Of a DNA stretch of 32,742 nt, positions 22,923-30,708 are shown piece by piece. Numbering within the stretch: position 1 is the stretch's first letter; each line of letters opens with the position of its first letter. The translations under genes were made by a program, and so were the position numbers. The notes under the pieces are model-generated. The model searched no databases, had not been told where the DNA came from, and worked only from the letters and a program-made list of their open reading frames with translations. Source of the DNA: Candidatus Berkelbacteria bacterium (lineage in GTDB: Bacteria > Patescibacteriota > UBA1384 > 2-12-FULL-50-11); assembly GCA_030650195.1 (NCBI GenBank), contig JAUSEP010000051.1, positions 1 through 32,742 on the forward strand. Direction: 5' to 3'.

Positions 22923-23882
22923 ATGAGTGAACATCCAGCAGATAGTCCTACGGTACCGCCAGTCAAGAAAAAACGTCACGGTTGTCTTAAAGGATGTTTG
23001 ATCTTCGTGGGTTTGTTTGTGGTTGTGATCGTTGGGAATGCTCTAGTTACGGGCTTCCGAGATTCAGAAGCTAATATTTTAAAAAATTATCAGCCAACTG
23101 AAATCATTGCCGATATCGCACTAAAAGACACCTTCACAGATAAGGGTAAGGCGATGCTCTACCGCACCAAGCCAGAGTTTGTTGGAGGAGAAGCATTCAG
23201 AGCTGCTTGTGCTTCTGATGGAATTGAAGGGTTAGCCTGTACTAACACCCAAAAAACCACTTTCTTGCAAATAGATGATCCGGAGTTTAGCGACCACAAG
23301 TACTCGGCTGCGGCTCACGAAATGCTACATGTTGCCTACCACAAATTAACAGACACCGAGAAAACCCAAGTTAACGCCTTACTTGATCAAGAGCAGCCCA
23401 AACATAAAGATGATTACCACCTTGCTGGTATCCTCGACATGCTGAAACAGAAAAAATCAGGAGATACTGAAACGATGTATAGCGAACTTCATTCAAAGTT
23501 CGGTGTTGAGTATGCAGATCTAATCCCGGGGTTAGAGGAGCACTATAAACTTTACTTTACCGACCGCTCTGAAGTTGTACGACTTTACCAAGAGGGTGGC
23601 TTTAACAGCCGAGTCCGCCGAATCGATCAATTGAACCAAGAAGGTTTGGCTTTAGAGACAAAGATTAACACCCTAGATAGTGCGCTACGTTCGCTTCAAG
23701 CAGCAGGGGTTGCCAACGAAGATGTTGATGCGTTTAATGCTAAGGTAAATCAAATTAACAGTTTGATCAGGCAGTACAACGCCAAAGCCGCCGAATCGCA
23801 AAAACTATTCGCCGAAGTGGAAACTTTTTATCGCTACTTTAACCCCAATTACAAATCTCCCGCGGCTAAAACCGAGCAGTAA
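22923..23882 (+). CDS. membrane-anchored HExxH zinc-peptidase-like protein
   Basis: A 319-residue protein. It has a Lys-rich cytoplasmic end, a membrane helix at about residues 25-43, and an extracytoplasmic domain with AAHEMLHVAYHKL (HExxH at 132-136), the zinc-binding motif of many metallopeptidases. Two Cys (96 and 106) may form a disulfide. Residues 225-305 are coiled coil. The third metal ligand cannot be identified. The start at 22923 (MSEHP) rather than 22890 is chosen from the -10 position 7 nt upstream. Likely acts on the cell surface or on partner envelope proteins; substrate unknown. Confidence 0.7.
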   Translation: MSEHPADSPTVPPVKKKRHGCLKGCLIFVGLFVVVIVGNALVTGFRDSEANILKNYQPTEIIADIALKDTFTDKGKAMLYRTKPEFVGGEAFRAACASDGIEGLACTNTQKTTFLQIDDPEFSDHKYSAAAHEMLHVAYHKLTDTEKTQVNALLDQEQPKHKDDYHLAGILDMLKQKKSGDTETMYSELHSKFGVEYADLIPGLEEHYKLYFTDRSEVVRLYQEGGFNSRVRRIDQLNQEGLALETKINTLDSALRSLQAAGVANEDVDAFNAKVNQINSLIRQYNAKAAESQKLFAEVETFYRYFNPNYKSPAAKTEQ

Positions 23883-23922
23883 AAGTCCGTAGCGCATTAG
23901 GAGCAAATCACACTATAGTTGG

Positions 23923-23931
23923 TGCTATAAT
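23923..23931 (+). promoter_or_regulatory. consensus extended -10, leaderless start of the 118-residue gene
   Basis: TGCTATAAT matches the extended -10 consensus exactly and ends 6 nt before the ATG at 23938. It is the clearest leaderless-type promoter in the window. Confidence 0.75.
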
Positions 23932-23937
23932 CATCTT

Positions 23938-24294
23938 ATGAGCTGGAAGTTTGAAAACTCATTTCAGGGAAAAACCTGGCAAGCGATTGTCGATCACCCT
24001 TGGGTTTACCTGGCACTTGGTGCGGCGATAGTTATCGGTATCGTCTTTAATTCTCGCTGGTGGGGAACACTTCCATTCATTCTAGCCATCTTCGCCTTTG
24101 TTATTTACGGTAGTTTTTACGTTATTAAACTAATACTTTTACCAGGAGAAGGGACACACTGGCTAGTATTCCGTATTTTACTTTTATTGATTATGATTCT
24201 TTCTCTTGGTGCCTGTTCTCTGCTAGGTAAGGCCTATGTCAAAGAGAAAATACTCCCAGCACTGAAAGATACTACGAGTCAAGAAAGTAGGTAA
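23938..24294 (+). CDS. small membrane protein with three helices
   Basis: A 118-residue protein with three hydrophobic segments (about 22-38, 43-66 and 74-96) and a short charged C-terminus (KEKILPALKDTTSQESR). No family is recognised. It is transcribed from its own consensus extended -10 promoter, not read from the peptidase-like gene 55 nt upstream only. Confidence 0.7.
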   Translation: MSWKFENSFQGKTWQAIVDHPWVYLALGAAIVIGIVFNSRWWGTLPFILAIFAFVIYGSFYVIKLILLPGEGTHWLVFRILLLLIMILSLGACSLLGKAYVKEKILPALKDTTSQESR

Positions 24295-24344
24295 CCTACC
24301 TAGAGAGGGGATGGTCTTTAAGCCCCGAGAGGCTCAGAGCTTTG

Positions 24345-25091
24345 TCACTTTTGGGCGTCGAAGGTAGTATTGGTAAGAATCTTATCTGCCGTGTCAGAAT
24401 TCAGATCGTCATCTCTAAGGTAGTAGGTAATTTCAACAGCAAGATTTTTAGTGGTATTAATGTAATAAACTCTTTTCAATAGAGAGCTACCTAGATCACC
24501 ACCAGTAATCATCGTTGCTTTCCCTCCACCATCAATACTAAGTTCGGAGACGGTATAATCGCTAGGAATAACATTATTGAAACGACCGTAAGCTAGCTCT
24601 TTACTGGAAATGTATGTTTTACTATCCTGCGTTTCGAGATCTTTAAGAGATGAGAGATAGATATCGATCGAACAATCACTAAGGGATTCTAAGAGCACAT
24701 CATTTTTGACTGCTAACATCGCGTCTTTCACAGAGGTGTATTTTTCAATCGGAGCACTTAATGTAAACCCACGATCCGGGTATTTTAGGTGAATTCCAAA
24801 AATCGTATTGTCGTATATCTTCCAGTCATTTATTGGATATTTGGCTAATTCTTGGCCACAAACAGACTCGCTTACGCTAAGCGGTGTTTCAACTTTTCCA
24901 GTATCAGGATCGATAGTCACCCCCTGATTGTTTAGGTTAACGATATACCAAGCCAATCCAATTCCGCCAATCAGAGCCACTGCTATCAAGAGTATTTTCG
25001 GTAGTTTACTTTTTACCGGTGGTTGACTAGGAGGAACAGCAGATACTGTAGCGGGTACTGAAGGTTGGCTTGTTCCGGAGATATCTTCCAT
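24345..25091 (-). CDS. membrane-anchored extracytoplasmic protein
   Basis: A 248-residue protein with a Pro/Ser/Val-rich cytoplasmic N-terminus (about 1-28), a membrane helix (30-50) and an exported domain. GIHLKYPDRGFTL in this domain recalls the Y-P-x-x-W/F entry of PsbP-like domains in the next gene. Two Cys (in ESVCGQE and SDCSID) could pair. Function unknown. It is the second of two like-oriented surface protein genes; TAAGCT 6 nt before its ATG may give it its own leaderless promoter. Confidence 0.65.
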   Translation of the reverse strand: MEDISGTSQPSVPATVSAVPPSQPPVKSKLPKILLIAVALIGGIGLAWYIVNLNNQGVTIDPDTGKVETPLSVSESVCGQELAKYPINDWKIYDNTIFGIHLKYPDRGFTLSAPIEKYTSVKDAMLAVKNDVLLESLSDCSIDIYLSSLKDLETQDSKTYISSKELAYGRFNNVIPSDYTVSELSIDGGGKATMITGGDLGSSLLKRVYYINTTKNLAVEITYYLRDDDLNSDTADKILTNTTFDAQK

Positions 25092-25141
25092 ACTAACAGC
25101 TTACAGGCGAGTGTTTAGGCTGTCAAAGAATAGTCAATTAT

Positions 25142-25954
25142 TTAGTTATTGAGTTTAAGTTTACTAGCAAATAAGTTCAGATAATTTTTAGCGTCATCAG
25201 TACTAGAAGATAAAGGTTGGATTCCGAGCGAGATAATCTTGCCCTCGCTTTTGACGGAGTATCGAAAGTCTGGCACGTCACAACAACTTATATCTGAAAA
25301 GTAGGCTTCTCGATCAGCTAATCCACTAGTCGCCTTGACTGGTGCAAAGTCTTCAATCTCGTTAACCCCACTTCCGTAACCCCGAAATTGTTTTATAAGC
25401 CAATCTTTAAGACCAAGGTTAGTGGGGTTTTCCGAAACAACGAGATAGATGATGTGGAACTGGAAATCATGATAATTTATTTTAGAAAGTTCTTCCTGCT
25501 CAAAGTCGGTTAAGAGGCTATATGATTGGTCGCATTGCAACTTCTCGCTATCGGTCAGATTAATGTCGTCTTTGTTGGAGGACTGCCAGCTATAGCAGTC
25601 AAAGAAGCTGTCACTCTTGGGGTCGCTGAAAAACACTTCTATGGCGTCAGGTTTACCATCAAGAACCTGTCTCTGAGCGACCCAATTAGAGGGGTAATCA
25701 AGGGTTATATTGTAGCCCTTATCAGATAGCTCATATGTCTTCCACGATTCAGTATTTAGTGCGGCGATGTTGGTCGAGCTGGAAGCCAGCCAGCTTAGCT
25801 GGTCGTTAATTAATGGTAGTGACTTGACTCGGTCATTAGCGATCTGAATAGTATCCTGTTGAGGTTTAATAATTTTTTGGTAACCAAAGTAGCCACCGGT
25901 GATTAGAATTGTCAATGCTAGCAGAGTAAGTAGAAATGGTTTAGTTTTTGGCAT
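25142..25954 (-). CDS. membrane-anchored PsbP-like protein
   Basis: A 270-residue protein with an N-terminal helix (6-24) and an exported domain containing KGYNITLDYPSNWVAQ, the characteristic opening of PsbP/DcrB-like domains. Four Cys (FDCYSW, LQCDQ and DISCCD) suggest disulfides. TACAAT lies 13 nt before the ATG. With the genes at 22181 and 24345 it makes a local group of similar anchored proteins. Function unknown. Confidence 0.65.
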   Translation of the reverse strand: MPKTKPFLLTLLALTILITGGYFGYQKIIKPQQDTIQIANDRVKSLPLINDQLSWLASSSTNIAALNTESWKTYELSDKGYNITLDYPSNWVAQRQVLDGKPDAIEVFFSDPKSDSFFDCYSWQSSNKDDINLTDSEKLQCDQSYSLLTDFEQEELSKINYHDFQFHIIYLVVSENPTNLGLKDWLIKQFRGYGSGVNEIEDFAPVKATSGLADREAYFSDISCCDVPDFRYSVKSEGKIISLGIQPLSSSTDDAKNYLNLFASKLKLNN

Positions 25955-26023
25955 TAATACACTCTCTATTGTACTTATCTGAGCCCTTTTTTATAGCCAC
26001 AATACGAAAAAATGGAGTGGACT

Positions 26024-26056
26024 TGTAAAGCAAACTTTACATTTTTGGGGTAAAAT
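26024..26056 (+). promoter_or_regulatory. phosphoesterase-dnaJ promoter with dnaK-type operator
   Basis: TGTAAAG-CAAA-CTTTACA (26024-26041) is the same inverted repeat found in the dnaK promoter, differing in one loop base. A -10 TAAAAT (26051-26056) follows, 8 nt before the ATG at 26065, so the repeat covers the -35 region and the mRNA is nearly leaderless. Confidence 0.7.
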
Positions 26057-26064
26057 AACTACAC

Positions 26065-26709
26065 ATGTCTTCAGAAAAAGTCTTGATAATTTCCGATCTT
26101 CATCTGACGAAAAAATTTTCGCCGGCGAAGTTTGATTTAATCAAAAAAGTAATCTCTGATTGTGACCAGCTAATTATAAATGGTGATCTCTGGGAGGGAT
26201 TTGGTATGTCACTGAAAGATTTTATGAGTTCAGGGTGGAGGCAACTCTTCCCGTCACTAAAAGAGAAAAATACGGTGTATCTATTCGGAAACCATGATCC
26301 AAAAGAAAATGCTAGGTATGAGCAATTTAGCACTCTGGCAACAAAAACATACGAATTCTCTCAAAATAATGTGGACTTTTATGTAGTCCATGGTGATTAT
26401 TTCGATCCAACACTAGACATGAGACATCCAAATCTTCCAAAACCATTGTTATTTATTGGAGTTATCGTAGAAAGCTGGCTGATTAGTACTATTGGCCGCG
26501 GTTACTTGAACATTTATCGAGCGAGTAACGAAAAAATGAAAAAATGGCATAGAAGCAACATCTCAAACAAGTGGTTAGTCTGTGGTCATAGTCATTTAGC
26601 CGAGCTAGATTTAGAGACTAAATTTGCAAATTCTGGAATCTTTTTGCGGCCTGGTCTGGCAAGTTACCTGAAGATAGAAAAAGGGGAAATAGAGCTTAAG
26701 TATGTCTAA
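26065..26709 (+). CDS. calcineurin-like metallophosphoesterase (LpxH-like)
   Basis: A 214-residue metallophosphoesterase with all five family motifs in order: [23 protein letters not shown] and CGHSH. These bind two metal ions. The nearest named relatives are UDP-2,3-diacylglucosamine hydrolase (LpxH)-like and YfcE-like enzymes. A lipid A role is unlikely here because no other lipid A gene is visible and CPR bacteria usually lack that pathway. Its stop TAA overlaps the dnaJ ATG (TAATG), so it is co-expressed with dnaJ from the operator-containing promoter. Confidence 0.85.
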   Translation: MSSEKVLIISDLHLTKKFSPAKFDLIKKVISDCDQLIINGDLWEGFGMSLKDFMSSGWRQLFPSLKEKNTVYLFGNHDPKENARYEQFSTLATKTYEFSQNNVDFYVVHGDYFDPTLDMRHPNLPKPLLFIGVIVESWLISTIGRGYLNIYRASNEKMKKWHRSNISNKWLVCGHSHLAELDLETKFANSGIFLRPGLASYLKIEKGEIELKYV

Positions 26710-27308
26710 TGGCTAGGGACTTCTACGATATTTTAGGTGTTTCTAGGGGAGCGAGTGAAGCTGAGATAAAAAAAGCTTACCGCTCTAAAGCCCATAAACT
26801 CCACCCAGACAAAGGTGGAGATAAAGCGGCGTTTCAGGAAATTAATGAAGCCTACCAAGTGTTGGGAGATAGAAATAAAAGATCTCAGTACGACCAATTT
26901 GGTAGTGTGGGTCGCGGTAGCCCGTCTTCGGGCGGAGGATTTGGAGGGCAGGGCTTTGGCTTTGATGGTTTCAATGTGAACTTTGGAGGTCAGAGTCAGG
27001 GTGGTTTCGGTTCAATTTTTGAAGATTTATTTGAATCTGCTTTTTCTCAGGTTCAGGTTCAGTTAGCTGTATCTATTCCCCAGGCTGTATTGGGAGATAC
27101 AGTCCGTTTTAAAACAAATTTTGGTGACGAAATAGAATTACGAATTCCACCCGCCACTCAAGAAGGACAGTCCTTCAGGTTTAGGGGCAAGGGACAGCAG
27201 ACTCGCCACGGACGGGGAGATTTGACAGTTGTGATTCATATTGAAATGCCTCGACACCTTTCCCGCGAACAGCGTGAGCTGTACGAGCAACTAAAAAATA
27301 TCAGGTAG
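26709..27308 (+). CDS. dnaJ: short J-domain co-chaperone without zinc fingers
   Basis: A 199-residue DnaJ/CbpA-like protein. The J domain (1-65) has HPD at 32-34 and the FGSVG end, then a Gly/Phe-rich linker (66-105) and a single C-terminal substrate-binding domain starting [18 protein letters not shown] and including [19 protein letters not shown]. The CxxCxGxG zinc repeats and the first C-terminal domain of full-length DnaJ are absent, so it is about half the usual size. It can be expected to stimulate DnaK through HPD. It shares a candidate operator with dnaK. Confidence 0.88.
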   Translation: MARDFYDILGVSRGASEAEIKKAYRSKAHKLHPDKGGDKAAFQEINEAYQVLGDRNKRSQYDQFGSVGRGSPSSGGGFGGQGFGFDGFNVNFGGQSQGGFGSIFEDLFESAFSQVQVQLAVSIPQAVLGDTVRFKTNFGDEIELRIPPATQEGQSFRFRGKGQQTRHGRGDLTVVIHIEMPRHLSREQRELYEQLKNIR

Positions 27309-27374
27309 TACTCTTGATCTTTACCCTAAAATAAGGAATAATTGCCACAGTACTTTAGTACAGGGAGGTAAGCC

Positions 27375-27959
27375 ATGGGGAGAATTAGAGTCGCCCTATT
27401 AGCAAAAATGAAGCAAGCTGATCTGTGGGAAGCTCTGCAAAAACGAAACTGGTCGCAAAAGCAGGGAGCAGATTTCGTGGGAATGCGTGCCGGCAAATTT
27501 GGCGAAATGTTGAATTTAACGGCCTTCCCAAAATTCACGCCCGAGCTCGACATTAAGCTCTTTGAGCTGACCGGGAAATTTGCCGAAGAACTTTTTCCAC
27601 AGGAATTTCGCACCAGAGAATTCTTGGAGCAGAAAAAGGTTTTCACAGCGATCGGATCAGTCGGACCAGCCGCAATCTCATCGTCAGGTGTCCTCTCGTT
27701 GCCTCCTAGAGATATTCAAGAGATGCTCGAACTTCGAATTAGATTGCTTGAAGTTCTTGGAGAAGGCTTAGACACACTCACTTCTAGAGAGAGGGAGGTC
27801 TTCTCTCTGAAGTATGGTCTAAACGGGGATCTCTTAGAGGCAAATGTAGAAATCGCCACAAAGCTTGGTATTACGAAAACCAGAGTTGAGCAATTAGATA
27901 CTCAAGCTGTGAAAAAGCTTAAGGACATTGCTCGGCGGAAAAGCATTAATTGGAAATAG
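27375..27959 (+). CDS. HTH-sigma region 4 fusion regulator
   Basis: A 194-residue protein. The N-terminal 65 residues resemble a Cro/CI-type HTH (LWEALQKRNWSQKQGADFVGM...). The C-terminal 60 residues are a sigma-70 region 4: TLTSREREVFSLKYGLNG, then NVEIATKLGITKTRVEQLD and AVKKLKDIAR. Regions 1-3 of sigma are missing, so it cannot direct initiation alone in the usual way; region 4 may contact the -35 element or the RNA polymerase flap. It starts with ATG after GGGAGG (about 8 nt). Highly structured sequence and a terminator follow directly. Confidence 0.75.
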   Translation: MGRIRVALLAKMKQADLWEALQKRNWSQKQGADFVGMRAGKFGEMLNLTAFPKFTPELDIKLFELTGKFAEELFPQEFRTREFLEQKKVFTAIGSVGPAAISSSGVLSLPPRDIQEMLELRIRLLEVLGEGLDTLTSREREVFSLKYGLNGDLLEANVEIATKLGITKTRVEQLDTQAVKKLKDIARRKSINWK

Positions 27960-28124
27960 CGACAGGATCGTGTCGCAATGGTGTTTTGCTCGAACACTCG
28001 TTGAGCAAAACACCAACCTGCAAGTGCTGAAGTTCTACCAACTGCCCTTGCCCCAAGAAACTGGGCGTTACCACTACTAGCTGACCGGGCTCAACGACCA
28101 CCGTATAGCACGGTGGTCTCTTTT
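27959..28124 (+). ncRNA. structured 3' region or small RNA ending in a terminator
   Basis: Three hairpins: GCGACA/TGTCGC (27959-27976) overlapping the stop codon of the regulator; a perfect 13-bp stem TGGTGTTTTGCTC/GAGCAAAACACCA (27979-28015); and the terminator GACCACCGT/ACGGTGGTC (28096-28118) with CTTTTAT after it. The ~80 nt between holds a possible CCC/GGG stem and no ORF I would trust. It may be the 3' UTR of the regulator, an RNA processed from it, or an independent RNA. Confidence 0.45.
28096..28124 (+). terminator. terminator after the HTH-sigma4 gene region
   Basis: 9-bp stem GACCACCGT/ACGGTGGTC, 5-nt loop, then TCTTTT. Confidence 0.85.
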
Positions 28125-28200
28125 ATAAAAGCGTTTTTATTTCCTTTCGGTTTAGTGTGAAAAGGAAGGGAAGCATTACAAATAGTTGAGCCTTCACGTT

Positions 28201-28231
28201 AAAAAAGGCGCGGCCACCGTTGTGGCCGCGC
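28201..28231 (-). terminator. terminator of the nitronate monooxygenase-like gene
   Basis: On the minus strand, stem GCGCGGCCAC/GTGGCCGCGC with a 4-nt loop followed by C and T6. It lies 16 nt past the stop. Confidence 0.88.
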
Positions 28232-28246
28232 AAGGGGAAGTCATAA

Positions 28247-29743
28247 TTAGGTCGTAGTACCAAGTACGTAGTCGATCACGTCCTTAGCGCCGTAGAGGCC
28301 GTCAGGCCCGAGCGTATGCTCCAGTGAGCGAATGAAGCTAACGTCGTCTCCAGAAGTGATTAGTGGCGGTTCGCGCCGCCCTTCTTTTTTTCTGAATTGT
28401 CCCAGCCCGATGGTGGCCATCAGTCCGTTACAGACACATACGCTTCCTTCTATCTTGTCGGGACTACCATTTTTATTGCGGTAGTCATCGATTGGCTCGG
28501 AAGAACAGCGCCAACCAATGGTCTTGTTACCTTGCTTGTCCTTTTTCCAGTAGGCTTCGCGAAGATAACCGATGTCGCAGATCCGATTACGCTCGTTGTA
28601 GACCCGTAGTTCCCAAAGCGTCCCCTCACGCATGACTATCTTGAACGGATAGCCAGTTGGAGATGCCCTAAGACTTGTGTAGACATCGTACATTCCATTC
28701 AAGGCATCTTGTACGGAACGTCGCTTGATAGCGGCGATTATCCCCGATTCACGAGCGAACGAGAACGCTGTACCGATCTGAACACCACAAGCACACAGAT
28801 CAAGTGCCCGTTGGAGTGCCTCGGGACTGCACGACTCACCTGCAATCCAGAACGGGAGGCCAAGGTCACGAAAATACTTGTACCCTGGGTTGTCCTTACC
28901 TTCTAGATCATAGATTGGCTCGCCTCTTTCGTTGCGGGCAAACTCTCCTCGCGGCTCGGCATTATGCCCACCAGCTTTCGGCCCTTCGACGACAAAACCG
29001 TCGGGCGGAAGATCTTTTGTCCTTCGCATCAGAACCATAGCCGCCAGCGGCGTTGAGACGATAAACAGACAGAGCGGTTTCTCAACACCGAGTTTCTGGA
29101 AATCCTCGGGGCCAATCACCGTCTTGGGATCGAACGTCATCTCATAGGTGCCTGCATCAAAGCCGTCTCCTTTCTTGACGTCAATGTTGTACGAAGCGAT
29201 CTCTGATCGGTAAAGATCGTCGATCATCTTTGGGAACTGGTCACCCAGTCCGGCTCCGACAACGAAGAAGTCAACTCCTGCCAGGATAGCACCAAGAGAC
29301 TCGTACAAGTGAGGCGCCTGAAGTTTCTCAAGCAGGTTGATTCCGATCAACCCGTCATGCCCTTCTTTGGCCAGGTAGACGGCCGCAAAGGCGGAGAAGA
29401 TAAGGAGAGCTCGCATGAGCTCCCTCGGCTCGTGATCGGGCATTGGAATAGATTTGTACTGTTCGTTCTGGTCTATCCCGCCCTCTTCGTAGTATCGATT
29501 CCAGACCATCTGACCCAGTTTGGGGATTGGAAAATGATCGAGCGCTCGACGAATTGAACCGTCTCTATCGCCTTCCTGAAGTAGTCGGGGAATAACAAGA
29601 GCCATTCCCGTACCCGACACGATTCCGGCCTGACCACGAAGCGCTACTGCTCGGGCAAGTTCCCAGCCCGATACACCGACACCCATACCTCCTTGGAAGA
29701 TGCGGGTTTGTTTCAATCTGTAAAGTTTCGTAGGAATCACCAC
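28247..29743 (-). CDS. nitronate monooxygenase / 2-nitropropane dioxygenase-like FMN enzyme
   Basis: A 498-residue TIM-barrel flavoprotein of the NPD superfamily. FQGGMGVGVSGWELARAVA (about 17-35) with GIVSGTGM is the N-terminal glycine-rich start. VVEGPKAGGHNAE contains the active-site AGGH. FWIAGESCSPEALQRALDLC and GVQIGTAF form the FMN phosphate-binding region. Relatives include nitronate monooxygenases, FabK and PfaD-type enoyl reductases; at ~500 residues it is longer than plain nitronate monooxygenases. A C-terminal four-Cys region (WRCSS, VCVCNGLM) is extra. The start is GTG at 29743 or the adjacent GTG at 29740; GGAGG lies 4 or 7 nt upstream, and the second spacing is better. GC content is above neighbours, suggesting acquisition. 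Confidence 0.8.
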   Translation of the reverse strand: MVIPTKLYRLKQTRIFQGGMGVGVSGWELARAVALRGQAGIVSGTGMALVIPRLLQEGDRDGSIRRALDHFPIPKLGQMVWNRYYEEGGIDQNEQYKSIPMPDHEPRELMRALLIFSAFAAVYLAKEGHDGLIGINLLEKLQAPHLYESLGAILAGVDFFVVGAGLGDQFPKMIDDLYRSEIASYNIDVKKGDGFDAGTYEMTFDPKTVIGPEDFQKLGVEKPLCLFIVSTPLAAMVLMRRTKDLPPDGFVVEGPKAGGHNAEPRGEFARNERGEPIYDLEGKDNPGYKYFRDLGLPFWIAGESCSPEALQRALDLCACGVQIGTAFSFARESGIIAAIKRRSVQDALNGMYDVYTSLRASPTGYPFKIVMREGTLWELRVYNERNRICDIGYLREAYWKKDKQGNKTIGWRCSSEPIDDYRNKNGSPDKIEGSVCVCNGLMATIGLGQFRKKEGRREPPLITSGDDVSFIRSLEHTLGPDGLYGAKDVIDYVLGTTT

Positions 29744-29804
29744 ATCACCTCCTCAAGGGATGCTATGGGTATACTAGCTATTTTGGTCGATAAAAGATAT
29801 GGAT

Positions 29805-29833
29805 TTGACACCTAACCAAGTTGCTTGGATACT
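29805..29833 (+). promoter_or_regulatory. promoter of the 29854-30384 gene
   Basis: TTGACA (29805-29810) and GATACT (29828-29833) with 17-bp spacing, followed by the Shine-Dalgarno at 29841-29846. Confidence 0.65.
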
Positions 29834-29853
29834 AAACTATAGGAGGAATAAAA

Positions 29854-30384
29854 CTGCAAACCGTACCCAGTTGGGACCTATTCTTAATCATCTTTTTCAT
29901 CGTTAGCGTTGGCTATTCGTTTGTTTTGCAACGCGACAAAGTTGTAGTAACGCTACTTGCAATTTATGTTGGCATTGTTGTTGCTGCAGTCTTGGGTGGT
30001 CCAGCTCAACAGTTTTTCCAGGGAGATAAGACAGTTGGTAACCAGTTATTTATAAAAGCTAATACCTCACCGTTTACTATCCAGGCAGGGCTATTCTTTA
30101 TAACAACAATCCTTGTTTCAGTGCGTTCGGGTATTGGGAATCGTGGCTCCTCAAGTGGGGGAAAACTTTCAACATTTGAGTTGGCATTGTTTAGTTTTCT
30201 CAACTCAGCCTTAATCCTAACGGCAGTTTTCTCGTTTATGGAACCGGCCGCTCGAGCGCAGTTTGCCGAACATTCCAGAATTGCCCGAGTTTTCATTAAT
30301 CGTGAGATGTGGTGGACGGTAGCACCGCTCATTGCTTTGATAGCAACCGGTGGCTTGGGTAAGGGTCGAAGTTCTGATTATTAG
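29854..30384 (+). CDS. multi-pass membrane protein with CTG start codon
   Basis: A 176-residue protein with four hydrophobic segments (about 8-22, 27-45, 68-84 and 105-125, with another at 150-165). The start is inferred as CTG at 29854: AGGAGG (29841-29846) is 7 nt upstream, and the frame from CTG reads (M)QTVPSWDLFLIIFFIV into the rest of the protein. The next start-like codon is a TTG at 29926, which would cut the first helix and has no ribosome site. The N-terminal part is loosely CvpA-like; no family can be stated firmly. Its own promoter is visible. Confidence 0.7.
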   Translation: MQTVPSWDLFLIIFFIVSVGYSFVLQRDKVVVTLLAIYVGIVVAAVLGGPAQQFFQGDKTVGNQLFIKANTSPFTIQAGLFFITTILVSVRSGIGNRGSSSGGKLSTFELALFSFLNSALILTAVFSFMEPAARAQFAEHSRIARVFINREMWWTVAPLIALIATGGLGKGRSSDY

Positions 30385-30404
30385 AAACTAACAAGGCAAG
30401 AATA

Positions 30405-30436
30405 GAGGCCGGGTCTCCGCAAGCGGAGCCCGGCCA
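30405..30436 (-). terminator. hairpin between convergent genes
   Basis: GGCCGGG-T-CTCCG / CGGAG-C-CCGGCC with a short loop (30408-30434), followed on the minus strand by TCTATTCTTG. The T-run is poor. It could end both the 29854 gene and the small minus-strand ORF at 30456. Confidence 0.5.
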
Positions 30437-30455
30437 TTGCCGTGAGGTGCAAAAC

Positions 30456-30587
30456 CTAACGAACGTTACGCAATCGTCCGCGCCGAGACCCTCGGCAACG
30501 CGACGGTGGCAGCTTGATCCCCCAGTGCGAGGTGCGACCGATACGAATCTGACGAGTGAGAACGATCGGAAAGAGATATCGCTGCAA
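30456..30587 (-). CDS. possible 43-residue basic protein, TTG start
   Basis: The TTG at 30587 is preceded 6 nt upstream by a perfect GGAGGT, and the frame runs 43 codons to TAG at 30456. The peptide is very basic (MQRYLFPIVLTRQ then many Arg, ending RLRNVR). The hairpin at 30405 follows. It fits the pattern of SD-led accessory genes, but the length and composition make it uncertain; it could be a chance ORF in a GC-rich tract. The rest of the stretch 30385-30708 holds nothing else I can support. Confidence 0.35.
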   Translation of the reverse strand: MQRYLFPIVLTRQIRIGRTSHWGIKLPPSRCRGSRRGRLRNVR

Positions 30588-30708
30588 ATTCTGACCTCCA
30601 ATGTGCTTTAGCTACATCACGATCGATGACGCTATTGTGAATATATACAAATATCAGACTTGCCAGCAAGTCGGTGCGATTACGTGTTATTTTTGCTACC
30701 CTGAAGCC

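Noticed and set aside
24295-24344. Terminator between the 118-residue gene and the convergent gene at 24345
   Set aside because: Only a weak AGCC/GGCT stem and no T-run are visible.
28125-28200. A further gene or RNA between the two terminators
   Set aside because: The stretch is AT-rich, with no ORF, promoter pair or hairpin that I can support.
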